Origin: Comamonas sp. KCTC 72670 | Lineage (GTDB): Bacteria > Myxococcota > Myxococcia > Myxococcales > Myxococcaceae | Assembly (NCBI GenBank): GCA_014656495.1 | Contig: BNCN01000012.1 | Coordinates: forward strand, 50,086 to 114,085 | Direction of reading: 5' to 3' | DNA: 64,000 nt | Shown here: positions 54,950 through 63,560 of the stretch, in pieces | How the letters are laid out: every line of letters begins with the position of its first letter | How positions within the stretch are numbered: the first letter of the stretch is position 1 | The notes under the pieces: generated by a model | Told to the model about the DNA's origin: nothing | Databases searched by the model: none | What the model saw: the letters and a program-made list of their open reading frames with translations, nothing else | Program-made: the position numbers and the translations under genes

Positions 54950-56691
54950 GGCCGCACCTCTTCCAGTTGGCCTCGCACCACGTGCGCGCCCCCCTCCAGC
55001 TCCATCTTCACCGTGGACGTGGGCGCCATCCCCACGCCGCCCAGCCGCACGATGAAGCCGCCTTCGGACAGCGGCGCCAGGAAGCGCTCCTTGCCCACCG
55101 AGAGCCGGCCGGCGCCCAGCGCCGCGTCCGACAACAGCCGGCTCACCGGCGTCTCACCCTCGGGCAGCGGCGCGCCCAGGTTCACCTCCGCGCCGTCCAT
55201 CATGGCGGGCACCGCGTAGTGCTGGCCGCCCAGCCGGAGGTAGCCCTCCTCCAGCTTCGCGCCCAGGGCGTTCTGGACGCGAACCGCGTCACCCTCGCGG
55301 CGGACGGACAGCCGGGCACGGGATGGCAGCACCGACACCTCGCCCCACTCGCGGTACGTCCGGGGCGGGAGGAAGTTGTTCTTCACCGTCAAGCCGTGGG
55401 TCCAGTCCAGCTCCAGGGTGGCGTCATCAGCGCCGACACTCTCCGGCGCGAGCAGCGCGCTGGTCGCGGGCAGGCTCACGGCGCCCACGGACATGTTCGC
55501 GTACCAGGCCGCGACCCCCAGCGTCACCGCGCGCGAGCGCTCAGAGTCGAGCAACGTCAGGCTGTGGCGCAACGAGTGCACGGAGAAGCCATCCACGAGC
55601 ACGGACCAGGCAATCAAGGCCGCGCAGGTGATGACCGACACCATGGGCACGGCGACCAACACCGCCACCGGCCCTCGGCGGCGCGCCAGCATCAAGCTCC
55701 CGGGCCCCACCGCCAGCACGAAGAGGAAGATGAGCAACAGGAACCGCCCCACCGGCGCCCGGGCATTGTCGAGCAGCGGGGCGAAACCACCGGCGAGCAG
55801 GTTGCCGCGCTCCCACCGGGGCGCGAGCCCCGCCGGATTCACCGGTCCCGGGAGGGGCGTCCGAAGCAGTCCCTTCAAGACCTGGCCACACTCGAGCGCG
55901 GAGGGACACAGCCACACCTGGCCAAAGCCATAATCCGCCCCCGCGGCGATATCGCCCGGGTCGAGCAGCGGCAGCCGCTCTCTCACACCGCTCGACAGCT
56001 CGTTCAGCACGAGCCGGCCTCCCGTGGCGGCATAGGACTCCAGCGCGGCCCAGACGTCCGCGGGCACGGAGAGCGGGTCTCCGGGCACCATCACGACGGG
56101 GTAACCCACGTAGGCCGCCAGCTCCCGGGGCGCATCTCTTGGCTCAATGGTGCGCAGGGAGAAGAGCGGGCCGGCGCTCGAACCCGCCACCGGTACGCCG
56201 GACGTGCCGTCGAAGTCCTTGAGGGCCCCCAGCACCAGCATCGTCGCGCTGTTCACCCCATCCAGATAGACGGGGCTCACCAACGCGTCCTGTCCAACGA
56301 CATCCACCTGGAGGTTGCCCGAATACAGTGACGCGGGCACGTGGACCCACGCGACGAGCCGCTGCCGGGGAGGGACCTCGACGACGCGCTCGGTGACGCG
56401 CGTCCCGCCGCCGGAGTGCCCACGAAACGTCAGCCGGACGGTGAGGGGCACGGGCCCCGTGTTCTGCAGCGCGACATCCACCGGGGCAAAGCCGCGCGGG
56501 GGCCGCAGCGGCCCCGTCCGGATGGAGACGCGCAAGTCGCCCACCGTCCGCGCTTCCGCGTGGCCGGAGGCGTCCCGGTATCCGCGCGCCGACGACTCGC
56601 CCTCGCCCTCTTCTTCGTCGGACGTCGCCCGCGCGCTCGATGCGCCCAGGAGGCACGACAGGAGCCCCACCGCCACCAGCAGGCTACGCAC
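54946..56691 (-). CDS. Large membrane protein of the MoxR/ABC operon
   Basis: 581 residues, not assigned to a named family. Signal peptide (VRSLLVAVGLLSCLLGASSARA), then a charged Glu/Ser-rich stretch, a beta-rich periplasmic domain of about 250 residues, and two membrane helices near 330-390 (FLLLIFLFVLAVGPGSLML and VITCAALIAWSVLV), then a C-terminal beta-rich part. Layout resembles the big GldG/DUF4350-like auxiliary subunit of ABC-2 systems. The GTG overlaps the moxR stop by 8 bases, with GAGG upstream. Confidence 0.72.
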   Translation of the reverse strand: MRSLLVAVGLLSCLLGASSARATSDEEEGEGESSARGYRDASGHAEARTVGDLRVSIRTGPLRPPRGFAPVDVALQNTGPVPLTVRLTFRGHSGGGTRVTERVVEVPPRQRLVAWVHVPASLYSGNLQVDVVGQDALVSPVYLDGVNSATMLVLGALKDFDGTSGVPVAGSSAGPLFSLRTIEPRDAPRELAAYVGYPVVMVPGDPLSVPADVWAALESYAATGGRLVLNELSSGVRERLPLLDPGDIAAGADYGFGQVWLCPSALECGQVLKGLLRTPLPGPVNPAGLAPRWERGNLLAGGFAPLLDNARAPVGRFLLLIFLFVLAVGPGSLMLARRRGPVAVLVAVPMVSVITCAALIAWSVLVDGFSVHSLRHSLTLLDSERSRAVTLGVAAWYANMSVGAVSLPATSALLAPESVGADDATLELDWTHGLTVKNNFLPPRTYREWGEVSVLPSRARLSVRREGDAVRVQNALGAKLEEGYLRLGGQHYAVPAMMDGAEVNLGAPLPEGETPVSRLLSDAALGAGRLSVGKERFLAPLSEGGFIVRLGGVGMAPTSTVKMELEGGAHVVRGQLEEVRP

Positions 56692-57682
56692 GCGGCACCT
56701 CGGGGACCGCCTGGAGCAGCGCGCGCACCACGTCCGTGGCGCCGACCTTCTCCAACGAGGCCTCGTAGGCCAGCACCAGCCGGTGGTTGAGGACGGCGGG
56801 CGCGGCGGCCACCACGTCGTCGAAGCCCACGTTGGGCCGCCCCTGCAGCAGGGCCAGGGCGCGCCCGGAGGCCGCGAGCGCGAGCGCCGCTCGAGGACTG
56901 GCGCCATACCGCACGAAGCGGCGCACGGCCTCGGGCGCCGAGGGCTGACGCGGGTCGGTGGCTTCCACCAGCCGGCCAATGAAGTCCGCCACGGGGCCGG
57001 GCAGGTGCACCCGGTCCGCGGCGGCGAAGAGCCGGCCCAGGCCTTCCGCGTCCAGCACGGGCGTCAGCTCCGGCGGCGCGCCGCGCACGCGCGTGGTGAG
57101 CAGCGCGCGCAGCGTCTTCGCGCCCACGGGCGGCACCTGGATGCGGAAGAGGAAGCGGTCGAGCTGCGCCTCCGGCAAGGGATACGTGCCCTCGAGCTCG
57201 ATGGGGTTCTGCGTGGCGAGCACGAAGAACGGATCCGGCAGCCGCCGCGTCTGCCCGAGCACGGTGACGCTGCGCTCCTGCATCGCCTCCAGCAGCGCGG
57301 ACTGCGTCTTCGGGCTGGAGCGGTTGATTTCGTCCGCGAGCACGAGGCTGGCGAAGAGGGGCCCCTCACGGAACACGAAGTCGCGGCGGCCCTCGCCCTC
57401 CAGCACGTAGGTGCCGGTGATGTCGCCGGGGAGCAGGTCCGGGGTGAACTGGATGCGGCGGAAGGGCAGTGACAAGAGCCGCCCCAGGGCCTTGCACAGC
57501 TCCGTCTTGCCCAGGCCCGGCAGGCCCTCCAGCAACACGTGCCCGCGCGCGAGCACGGCCACCACGACCTGCTCGACGACCGACTCCTGGTCCAGCATGA
57601 CGGTGTTCAGCCCATCCTTGAGCCGTGCCGCCACCTCCGCCGCTCCCTGTGCCTCGGCGGGACTGAGAAGCTCCGCTGCCAC
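56684..57682 (-). CDS. MoxR family AAA+ ATPase
   Basis: 332 residues. AAA+ fold with Walker A GLPGLGKT (53-60), Walker B LVLADEINRS, sensor-type ATQNPIELEGTYPLPEAQLDRF, all signature segments of MoxR. MoxR ATPases work as chaperones that insert metals or help fold vWA partner complexes. Two vWA proteins and a DUF58 protein follow in this operon. GTG 57682, one base after the stop of the upstream gene. A longer TTG start at 57715 overlaps that gene and is rejected. Confidence 0.95.
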   Translation of the reverse strand: MAAELLSPAEAQGAAEVAARLKDGLNTVMLDQESVVEQVVVAVLARGHVLLEGLPGLGKTELCKALGRLLSLPFRRIQFTPDLLPGDITGTYVLEGEGRRDFVFREGPLFASLVLADEINRSSPKTQSALLEAMQERSVTVLGQTRRLPDPFFVLATQNPIELEGTYPLPEAQLDRFLFRIQVPPVGAKTLRALLTTRVRGAPPELTPVLDAEGLGRLFAAADRVHLPGPVADFIGRLVEATDPRQPSAPEAVRRFVRYGASPRAALALAASGRALALLQGRPNVGFDDVVAAAPAVLNHRLVLAYEASLEKVGATDVVRALLQAVPEVPRA

Positions 57683-57683
57683 G

Positions 57684-59285
57684 TCATTGCCCCCTTCCAG
57701 ACGACTCGCCACCAAAGTACCGCTTCACCATGTCCCGGTTGCGAGGAAGCAGCGGCGCCGCGCCAGCCCCCTCTGTCGCGGCGCCCCGGGCCTGCGTGCC
57801 CTGCGCGCCCCCCGCCCCGGACGCCCCCGCCCGCCGCTTCGGGTCCGCGGCCTTGAGCCCCCAGAGCTCATGACCCTCATCGCCACCCTGGCCTGGAGGC
57901 AGGGCCTCGAAGGCGAGGCGGTCCGGGTCCATCTCCGCCTCGTCGCCGAAGACGAGGGGCTGGCTGCCGCCTCCTCGGGACACGCCCGCGCCCTCCTGGA
58001 CGCCCCGGCTCGCGTGCCCCCGCGCTCCCTGACCTTCGCCGCCCCGAGGGTCTCCCTCGGCGCCACCTTCGCCGGAGCCTCCACGCGACGCGCGCCCCTG
58101 GCCCTGGCGTCCCTGGCCATCACGCCCCGCGTTGGGACGGCGGGCCTGGGACTGCGAGCCGTTCTCGCGGTTCGGGTCGAAACGGTTCTCCAGCGACTGG
58201 CGGCGCCGCTCCAGGGCCTGACGCAAATCGGAGATCTGGTCGGGTGAGCCAGCGGCCTGTCCACGGGCTCGCGTCCGCGCGTCACCTTGAGCGCCCTGCT
58301 GCGGCTGGGCACCATGCTGCCCCTGCTGAGCCTGAGCGCCGTGCTGTGACTGCGCGCCCTGCTGTCCCTGCTGCGGCTGAGCGCCTTGCTGCGCGGACGC
58401 CTGCGCATCGCCCGACTGCGGCGACGTTCCATCCGCTGCGGATGGCGTCGAACCCTCGGGCTGCTCGCCGCCCGCTCGAGCCTCCGGACCGTCCAGGGCC
58501 ATCAACGCGCGCTCCAGCTCCTCGCGCTCGCGTGTGGCGGCCTCGGAGCCTCCCGCCGCGCTCAGGGCCTCCTCCAGCGCACGCGCGGCCTCGGAGGCGT
58601 GGGCGAGCTGCGCGGCGGCCTCCGCGGCCTTCTCCGCCAGCCGGTGCTCCAGCGCATCGGCGGCCTCCCAGTCCCCGGAGTCGAAGCGGCCCTCCGCGAC
58701 CTCCTCCGCCAACCGCCGCAGCTCGTCCTCGACCGATTCCTCCAGGGCCTCTTCCTGGGAGAGCGCCTCCGCCTGCGCTTGCACCGAGGCCACCTTCGCG
58801 GCCGCCGCCGCGTTCACCGGACGGCTCCGCGACGAGGGCAGGGGCAGCAGGAATCCGACGCACACGAACAGCACGGCGCCCGCGAGCGCGCCAACGGGGC
58901 GCCGCCAGTTCACCTCAGGCAGCTTCACCGCGCTCGCGAGCTGGTTGACGGACAGCTCCCACGCGCCCACCGGCCGCTCCAGCCGGGTGAGCAGCAATCC
59001 CCCCGCGTTCGCCGAGCGGTCCGCGAGCACCGCCGCATGCTCCAATGAGACGCCCCGGGAACGGGCGCGCCAGAACCACGCGCCGAGCCCCACGGCCAGC
59101 ACCGGCGGCAGCGCCCAGACGAAGGACTCGCGCAGGAGGAAGCGCGCCAGCACACAAGCCGTCGCGGTGGCCCACACGGGAACGATGCCGGCCTCGGCCC
59201 AGGCCACCGCGTTGAGCCGCCGTTGCACGCGCCGGATGGGCGCGAGCACGAGAGCCTGGAAGCGGCGTTCTTCACTGGCAGCCAT
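57684..59285 (-). CDS. Coiled-coil membrane protein, first gene of the operon
   Basis: 533 residues. Three hydrophobic segments: about 36-52, 56-72 and 132-150. Residues 165-265 form a long Ala/Glu/Arg-rich coiled coil (ALSQEEALEESVEDELRR, ALEHRLAEKAAEAAAQLAHAS). Residues 290-345 are Gln/Gly/Ala repeats, and the following 150 are Gly/Arg-rich low complexity. The end is PRNRDMVKRYFGGESSGRGQ. It resembles DUF4175-like membrane proteins with a charged tail. ATG 59285; the upstream 346 bases hold the operon promoter, not located with confidence. Confidence 0.7.
   Translation of the reverse strand: MAASEERRFQALVLAPIRRVQRRLNAVAWAEAGIVPVWATATACVLARFLLRESFVWALPPVLAVGLGAWFWRARSRGVSLEHAAVLADRSANAGGLLLTRLERPVGAWELSVNQLASAVKLPEVNWRRPVGALAGAVLFVCVGFLLPLPSSRSRPVNAAAAAKVASVQAQAEALSQEEALEESVEDELRRLAEEVAEGRFDSGDWEAADALEHRLAEKAAEAAAQLAHASEAARALEEALSAAGGSEAATREREELERALMALDGPEARAGGEQPEGSTPSAADGTSPQSGDAQASAQQGAQPQQGQQGAQSQHGAQAQQGQHGAQPQQGAQGDARTRARGQAAGSPDQISDLRQALERRRQSLENRFDPNRENGSQSQARRPNAGRDGQGRQGQGRASRGGSGEGGAEGDPRGGEGQGARGHASRGVQEGAGVSRGGGSQPLVFGDEAEMDPDRLAFEALPPGQGGDEGHELWGLKAADPKRRAGASGAGGAQGTQARGAATEGAGAAPLLPRNRDMVKRYFGGESSGRGQ
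58287..58397 (-). repeat. Gln/Gly/Ala tandem repeat in the operon's first gene
   Basis: Residues 297-333 repeat the short unit QQGAQPQQGQQGAQSQHGAQ (about 4-5 near copies of GAQ-x-Q-x-G). The sequence is low in complexity at DNA level too, so length may vary between strains. Confidence 0.55.
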
Positions 59286-59631
59286 GAACCCGTGAGTGTC
59301 GGCTACCAGGCCCACCCTTCACAAGCGACGCGAGCCCCACCCGTCGAGGCGCGAGGGTGGGCGGTCGTCTCCGGTCAGCCATCGGTATCGCTCCCCTGCT
59401 CGAATCCTCATCCCGCGCGGCAGGAGGTGCCCACGCCCGCACCGCGACGCGAGGCTGCCCCAGGTGTCGGCATGAGCGGAGCCGGCAGCCTGCACACCGC
59501 CCTCGGGTGCCATCCCGCGCCTTCACGAAAGGCCGGCGTCCTCGCGCGCTCCACTGGCACCGTCACGTCAGGGGCCCCACTGTCCGCTTGACGCCACCGC
59601 CGCGTGGCACCTGATAGAAACGGCCTCGAGA
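59286..59631. other. 346-bp divergent region between the operon and the AraC gene
   Basis: No gene with a ribosome site was seen. A weak candidate promoter for the AraC-type gene is TTGACG at 59588-59593 with TGATAG after 18 bases; it is poor at the -10. The region presumably also holds the promoter of the nine-gene operon. Confidence 0.4.
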
Positions 59632-60456
59632 ATGCTGCTCGCCCGCCCGCCAGAACTGGCGCCGCACGCGCCGTGGCCCGACATGCCCTTGGTCGTGTGG
59701 CCCACGGCCCTCGCGATGTGGGGGCCTGGGGACACGACCACGCGGCATGCCCACCACGCCATGCACCTGGTGCTCTGCCGGACGGGCGCGCTCTCCCTCC
59801 GCGCCTCCGGAATGAAGACCGCCGAGCAGGCATCCGGCGTGCTCGTGGGACCCGATGTGCCCCATGCGCTCGATGCACGCGGCACCGATGTCCTCATCCT
59901 CTTCATCGAGCCCGAGAGTCACGACGGCGAACGGCTGATGTCCGCGCTCGACGGGCCGGTGCGGCTGTTCGACAGCGCGCGGCGCGACGCGCTCCTCGCG
60001 CCCCTCCCTACGTCCGCGCCCCTGGGACACGAAGCCGTCGGGCAGTGGATGGAGCGCACGCTCGAAACCCTCTCCGGCACGCTGGAGACACCCCGCCGCA
60101 TCCACCCCCGCGTGCGCAAGCTCCTGCGCCACCTGCGCGCGGAGCCCGCGCCGGAGGACACCTCGCTCGAGACGCTCGCCCAGGCCGTGGGCCTCTCGCC
60201 GGGCAGGCTGATGCACGTGTTCAGCGAGTCGCTCGGCGTCCCCCTGCGGCCCTATCTCCTCTGGCTCCGGCTCCAGCGCGCCTCGGGTGCCATCGCCGCG
60301 GGGCGCACGTTGGGGGAAGCCGCCCACGCCGCGGGGTTCTCGGACGCGGCCCACCTGACGCGCACCTTCCGGCGGATGTTCGGCACGACGCCTTCGTCAC
60401 TGCAGCGGCGAGGCCCCGGCATGCGCGCCCAGGCTCGAAGCGGCGCCACGCGCTGA
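59632..60456 (+). CDS. AraC family transcriptional regulator
   Basis: 274 residues. An N-terminal cupin-type sensor (HHAMHLVLCRTGALSLRASG, VLVGPDVPHALDARG) is followed by the DNA-binding pair of helix-turn-helix motifs at about 175-265: SLETLAQAVGLSPGRLMHVFSESLG and GEAAHAAGFSDAAHLTRTFRRMFG. Ligand is unknown. Gene neighbours are the divergent MoxR operon and the DoxX gene, which starts 227 bases downstream on the same strand; either could be a target. Start ATG 59632. Confidence 0.9.
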   Translation: MLLARPPELAPHAPWPDMPLVVWPTALAMWGPGDTTTRHAHHAMHLVLCRTGALSLRASGMKTAEQASGVLVGPDVPHALDARGTDVLILFIEPESHDGERLMSALDGPVRLFDSARRDALLAPLPTSAPLGHEAVGQWMERTLETLSGTLETPRRIHPRVRKLLRHLRAEPAPEDTSLETLAQAVGLSPGRLMHVFSESLGVPLRPYLLWLRLQRASGAIAAGRTLGEAAHAAGFSDAAHLTRTFRRMFGTTPSSLQRRGPGMRAQARSGATR

Positions 60457-60683
60457 GGCCCCCCGAGGGCCCGGGCTCGCATCCCCGGGAGACAGCGATG
60501 CGCTCCGTCCTCGCGGAGCACCTCCCGGAGGCAGCCCCCACACGAACCCGCCCCGGCGACAACGCCAGCGCAGCACCTCGACGACACAGCCAGTTCGTTC
60601 AAGCGCGCGGCCACGTCGGCGCTCCATCTTGAGGGTCACGGCGCCGAGGCCATCGAGGCCCGCGCCCCTTCCGAGGAGCCCCC

Positions 60684-61166
60684 GTGTCCTTCGCCATCAT
60701 CCTGGTGTCCCTCTTCGCCGTGCTCCACCTGCCCCCGCTGCGCCGCAGGCCCGCGCTGGCCTCGCCCCGAGACCGCGCCGCCGTGGCCGCGGGACTCTTC
60801 TTCATTGGAGCCGGCGTCATGCACTTCGTCATGCCCCGCTGGTACGCCGCCATGATTCCGCCCCAGCTCCCCGCCCCCACCTTCTGGGTCATCCTCTCCG
60901 GCGTCGCGGAGGTCGCGGGCGGGGTGGGCCTGCTGCTGCCGCGCACCCGCCGACTCTCCGCGCTGGGGCTCATCGTCCTGCTGGTGGCCATCCTCCCCGC
61001 CAACATCCACGAGGCCCGGGCCAACACCACCGCCCACGTGCTGCCCCTCCCGGACCTGTACTTCTGGCTGCGCATCCCCTTCCAGCTCGTCTACGTCGCG
61101 TGGGTGGCGTGGGCCGGCGGTCCGTGGCGCGCCGGAGGCCGTGCACGCGTGGTGGCCCACGGTTAG
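60684..61166 (+). CDS. DoxX-like membrane protein
   Basis: 160 residues. Four hydrophobic segments with the DoxX/DoxX-like pattern: AGLFFIGAGVMHFVMPRWYAAMIPPQLPAP and LSGVAEVAGGVGLLL, a family linked to quinone or sulfur metabolism and stress response. The N-terminal segment is also hydrophobic. GTG 60684 with GAGGAG eight bases upstream. Ends 14 bases before the aldo/keto reductase start, so the two may be co-transcribed. Confidence 0.8.
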   Translation: MSFAIILVSLFAVLHLPPLRRRPALASPRDRAAVAAGLFFIGAGVMHFVMPRWYAAMIPPQLPAPTFWVILSGVAEVAGGVGLLLPRTRRLSALGLIVLLVAILPANIHEARANTTAHVLPLPDLYFWLRIPFQLVYVAWVAWAGGPWRAGGRARVVAHG

Positions 61167-61180
61167 GCTCGCGCGCACCT

Positions 61181-62179
61181 ATGCACTTCCGTCATCTCGG
61201 CCGCAGCGGCCTGGTCGTCAGTGAGATTTCCTACGGCAACTGGCTCACCCACGGTTCCCAGGTGGAAGAGGAGACCGCGTTCGCCTGCGTGCGCGCGGCC
61301 CTGGACGTGGGCATCACCACCTTCGACACCGCCGACGTCTACGCGGGCACCCGGGCCGAGGAGGTGCTCGGCCGCGCCCTGAAGGGCCAGCGCCGCGCGG
61401 GCTACGAGCTGTTCACCAAGGTGTACTTCCCTACCGGCGCCGGAAAGAACGACCGGGGCCTGTCACGCAAGCACATCTTCGAGAGCATCGACGGCTCCCT
61501 GCGCCGGCTCCAGACGGACTACGTGGACCTGTACCAGGCGCACCGCTTCGACGTGGAGACGCCGCTGGAGGAGACGATGCTCGCGTTCGCCGACCTCGTC
61601 CGCCAGGGCAAGGCGCTCTACATCGGCGTGTCCGAGTGGACGGGCGACCAGATTCGCCAGGGCGCCGCGCTGGCCCGCGAGCTGCGCGTGCCCTTCATCT
61701 CCAACCAACCGCAGTACTCCATGCTCCACCGCGTCATCGAGTCCCAGGTCATCCCCGCCTCGGAGGAGGCAGGGCTGGGGCAGATTGTCTGGTCGCCCAT
61801 CGCCCAGGGCGTGCTCACGGGCAAGTACCTGCCGGGCCACCAGCCGCCCGCGGGCAGCCGCGCCACCGACGCCAACGGCGCGCGCTACGGCATCAACCGC
61901 TTCATGACGGACGACGTGCTCACCCGCGTGCAGCAGCTCGCGCCGCTGGCGAAGCAGGCCGGGCTCTCCATGGCCCAGCTCGCCGTCGCTTGGGTGCTCC
62001 AGCATCCCAACGTCGCCTCCGCCATCGTCGGCGCCTCCCGCCCGGAGCAGGTCCACGACAACGTGAAGGCCGCGGGCGTGAAGCTCGAGCCCGAGCTGCT
62101 GCGGCGGATTGACGCGGTGCTGGGCCCCGCCATCGAGCGAAACCCCGCACTCACCGAGGTCCCGCCCCGCCGGCCCTGA
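61181..62179 (+). CDS. Aldo/keto reductase, Kv-beta-like
   Basis: 332 residues. The (beta/alpha)8 barrel of the AKR family, with GRSGLVVSEISYGN start typical of the Kv-beta/YghZ group. The tetrad is recognised: Asp and Tyr in DTADVYAG, Lys in ELFTKVY and His in YQAHRFD. NADPH-binding end: AIVGASRPEQVHDN. It reduces aldehydes or ketones; substrate not visible. Start ATG 61181. Probably in one transcript with the DoxX gene. Confidence 0.92.
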   Translation: MHFRHLGRSGLVVSEISYGNWLTHGSQVEEETAFACVRAALDVGITTFDTADVYAGTRAEEVLGRALKGQRRAGYELFTKVYFPTGAGKNDRGLSRKHIFESIDGSLRRLQTDYVDLYQAHRFDVETPLEETMLAFADLVRQGKALYIGVSEWTGDQIRQGAALARELRVPFISNQPQYSMLHRVIESQVIPASEEAGLGQIVWSPIAQGVLTGKYLPGHQPPAGSRATDANGARYGINRFMTDDVLTRVQQLAPLAKQAGLSMAQLAVAWVLQHPNVASAIVGASRPEQVHDNVKAAGVKLEPELLRRIDAVLGPAIERNPALTEVPPRRP

Positions 62180-62335
62180 GCGCGTCCCACCCGGGCGGGC
62201 GGAGAACCGTCCGCTTCCGGGAGCGGCTCCTGGAAACACTTTGGGGCGTGAACCGTAGGAAGAAGGCAACCGGCGGTCCCAGCCGTTCCATTTGACTTTC
62301 CGCGCCAAGGGAACAACAGATGGGCCCGCAAGTTG

Positions 62336-62358
62336 GCAACCGGGTTGCGCGTAACCCG
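62336..62358 (+). promoter_or_regulatory. Overlapping inverted repeats before the exbB-type gene
   Basis: GCAACC-G-GGTTGC (62336-62348) and CGGGTT-GCGCGT-AACCCG (62341-62358) share bases, so only one hairpin can form at a time. They lie 29-51 bases before the ATG at 62387. A TTGACT at 62292-62297 is a weak promoter candidate. Confidence 0.4.
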
Positions 62359-62386
62359 TAGCCCACCTTTACCTAGGCTTCCCCTC

Positions 62387-63106
62387 ATGACGCCCTTCCT
62401 ATCCCTGGCCCAGATGGGTCACTCCGAGCTTGGCTGGCTCAGCAGCAAGCTCCTGAGCGTGACGCTCACCTCCGCCGAGTGGGTGCTCTGGGTGCTCGTC
62501 GTCCTGTCGGTGCTCTCCATCGCCATCATGCTGGAGCGCACGGTGTACTTCGCCCGTCACCGGCTGCCGGACTCCGAGGCCCTGGCGGTGCGGCTGGCCC
62601 GCGGGGAGTACGACGTCGCGCGCAAGGCCATCGAGGGCAAGACGGGCATGGAGGCCGCCATCATCCGCGAGGCGCTGGCCTCCGCCGACCAGGGCGCGGA
62701 CACCGTGGAGCAGGTGATTGCCTCCACCCTGTCGCGCGAGCGGCCCCAGTACGAGCGCTTCCTGTCGTACCTGGGCACGCTGGGCAACAACGCGCCCTTC
62801 ATCGGGCTGTTCGGCACGGTGCTCGGCATCATCAAGGCCTTCCATGACCTGGGACAGATGAACGCCCAGGGCGGCGGCGGCGGCATGCAGCAGACCGTCA
62901 TGGCCGGCATCTCGGAGGCGCTCGTCGCCACGGCCGTGGGTCTGGCGGTGGCGATCCCCGCCGTGGTGGCCTTCAACGTCTTCAACCGTCAGCTCAAGAC
63001 GCTCACCAGCCGCGCCAACGCCCTGGGCTACGCCCTGGTGGGCAGCATGCGCGCCGAGCGCTCCACGTCCGGCAACACGGCCGCGCGCGCCGCGGAGGCC
63101 CGTTAG
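62387..63106 (+). CDS. MotA/TolQ/ExbB proton channel family protein
   Basis: 239 residues. Three hydrophobic segments: about 34-51, a paired set at 148-168 (GNNAPFIGLFGTVLGIIKAF) and 186-210 (VATAVGLAVAIPAVVAFNVF), with the conserved Gly-Thr-Val-x-Gly-Ile and the Ala-Thr-Ala-x-Gly-Leu-x-Val-Ala-Ile-Pro motif. It forms the ring around an ExbD/TolR dimer and uses proton-motive force to drive TonB or TolA. Start ATG 62387. The next gene starts 3 bases after its stop. Confidence 0.93.
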   Translation: MTPFLSLAQMGHSELGWLSSKLLSVTLTSAEWVLWVLVVLSVLSIAIMLERTVYFARHRLPDSEALAVRLARGEYDVARKAIEGKTGMEAAIIREALASADQGADTVEQVIASTLSRERPQYERFLSYLGTLGNNAPFIGLFGTVLGIIKAFHDLGQMNAQGGGGGMQQTVMAGISEALVATAVGLAVAIPAVVAFNVFNRQLKTLTSRANALGYALVGSMRAERSTSGNTAARAAEAR

Positions 63107-63109
63107 CCC

Positions 63110-63544
63110 ATGGCCGGCGGCGCGCAGGACAACGACGAGGAAATCACGGGCATCAACGTCACGCCGCTGGTGGACGTGGTGCTGGTGCTCCTCATCATCT
63201 TCATGGTGACGGCCAACTTCATCGTCCGCGAGACGGTGGAGGTGGACCTGCCCCGCGCCGCCAACGGTGGTGAGACGGTGCAGGGCCTGGTCAACGTGGT
63301 GCTCGACAAGGAGGGCAAGCTCTACTTCGACGGCACCGAGGTGACGGAGAAGGAGCTGGAGGCCAAGGTCGTCGAGGCCCTCACCAAGGACAAGGAGACG
63401 CGCGCCATCATCAGCGCCGACCAGTCCCTGCCCTACGGCCGCGTGATGCGGCTCATCGACGTGGTGAAGGGCCAGGGCATCGCGAAGTTCGCCCTCAACA
63501 TCGAGAAGGACGCAGCCCCCGCGGCCGCGCCCGCCGCGCCCTGA
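63110..63544 (+). CDS. ExbD/TolR family biopolymer transport protein
   Basis: 144 residues. One N-terminal membrane segment with the critical Asp in NVTPLVDVVLVLLIIFMV, followed by the periplasmic ExbD domain (VVEALTKDKETRAIISADQSLPYGRVMRLIDVV). The C-terminus is an Ala/Pro tail. It works with the preceding proton-channel gene and the following TonB gene. Start ATG 63110. Confidence 0.95.
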   Translation: MAGGAQDNDEEITGINVTPLVDVVLVLLIIFMVTANFIVRETVEVDLPRAANGGETVQGLVNVVLDKEGKLYFDGTEVTEKELEAKVVEALTKDKETRAIISADQSLPYGRVMRLIDVVKGQGIAKFALNIEKDAAPAAAPAAP

Positions 63545-63560
63545 AGCGAGGCGTCAGCTC

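Noticed and set aside
57683..57715. Longer start for MoxR at TTG
   Set aside because: It would overlap the upstream gene's end; the GTG one base after that stop gives the family start.
60457..60683. Possible small gene between the AraC gene and the DoxX gene
   Set aside because: Frames in this gap have no ribosome site or normal composition.
62180..62386. Possible RNA gene or terminator after the aldo/keto reductase
   Set aside because: Only short stems without a T-tract were seen, and no tRNA-like or conserved RNA feature.
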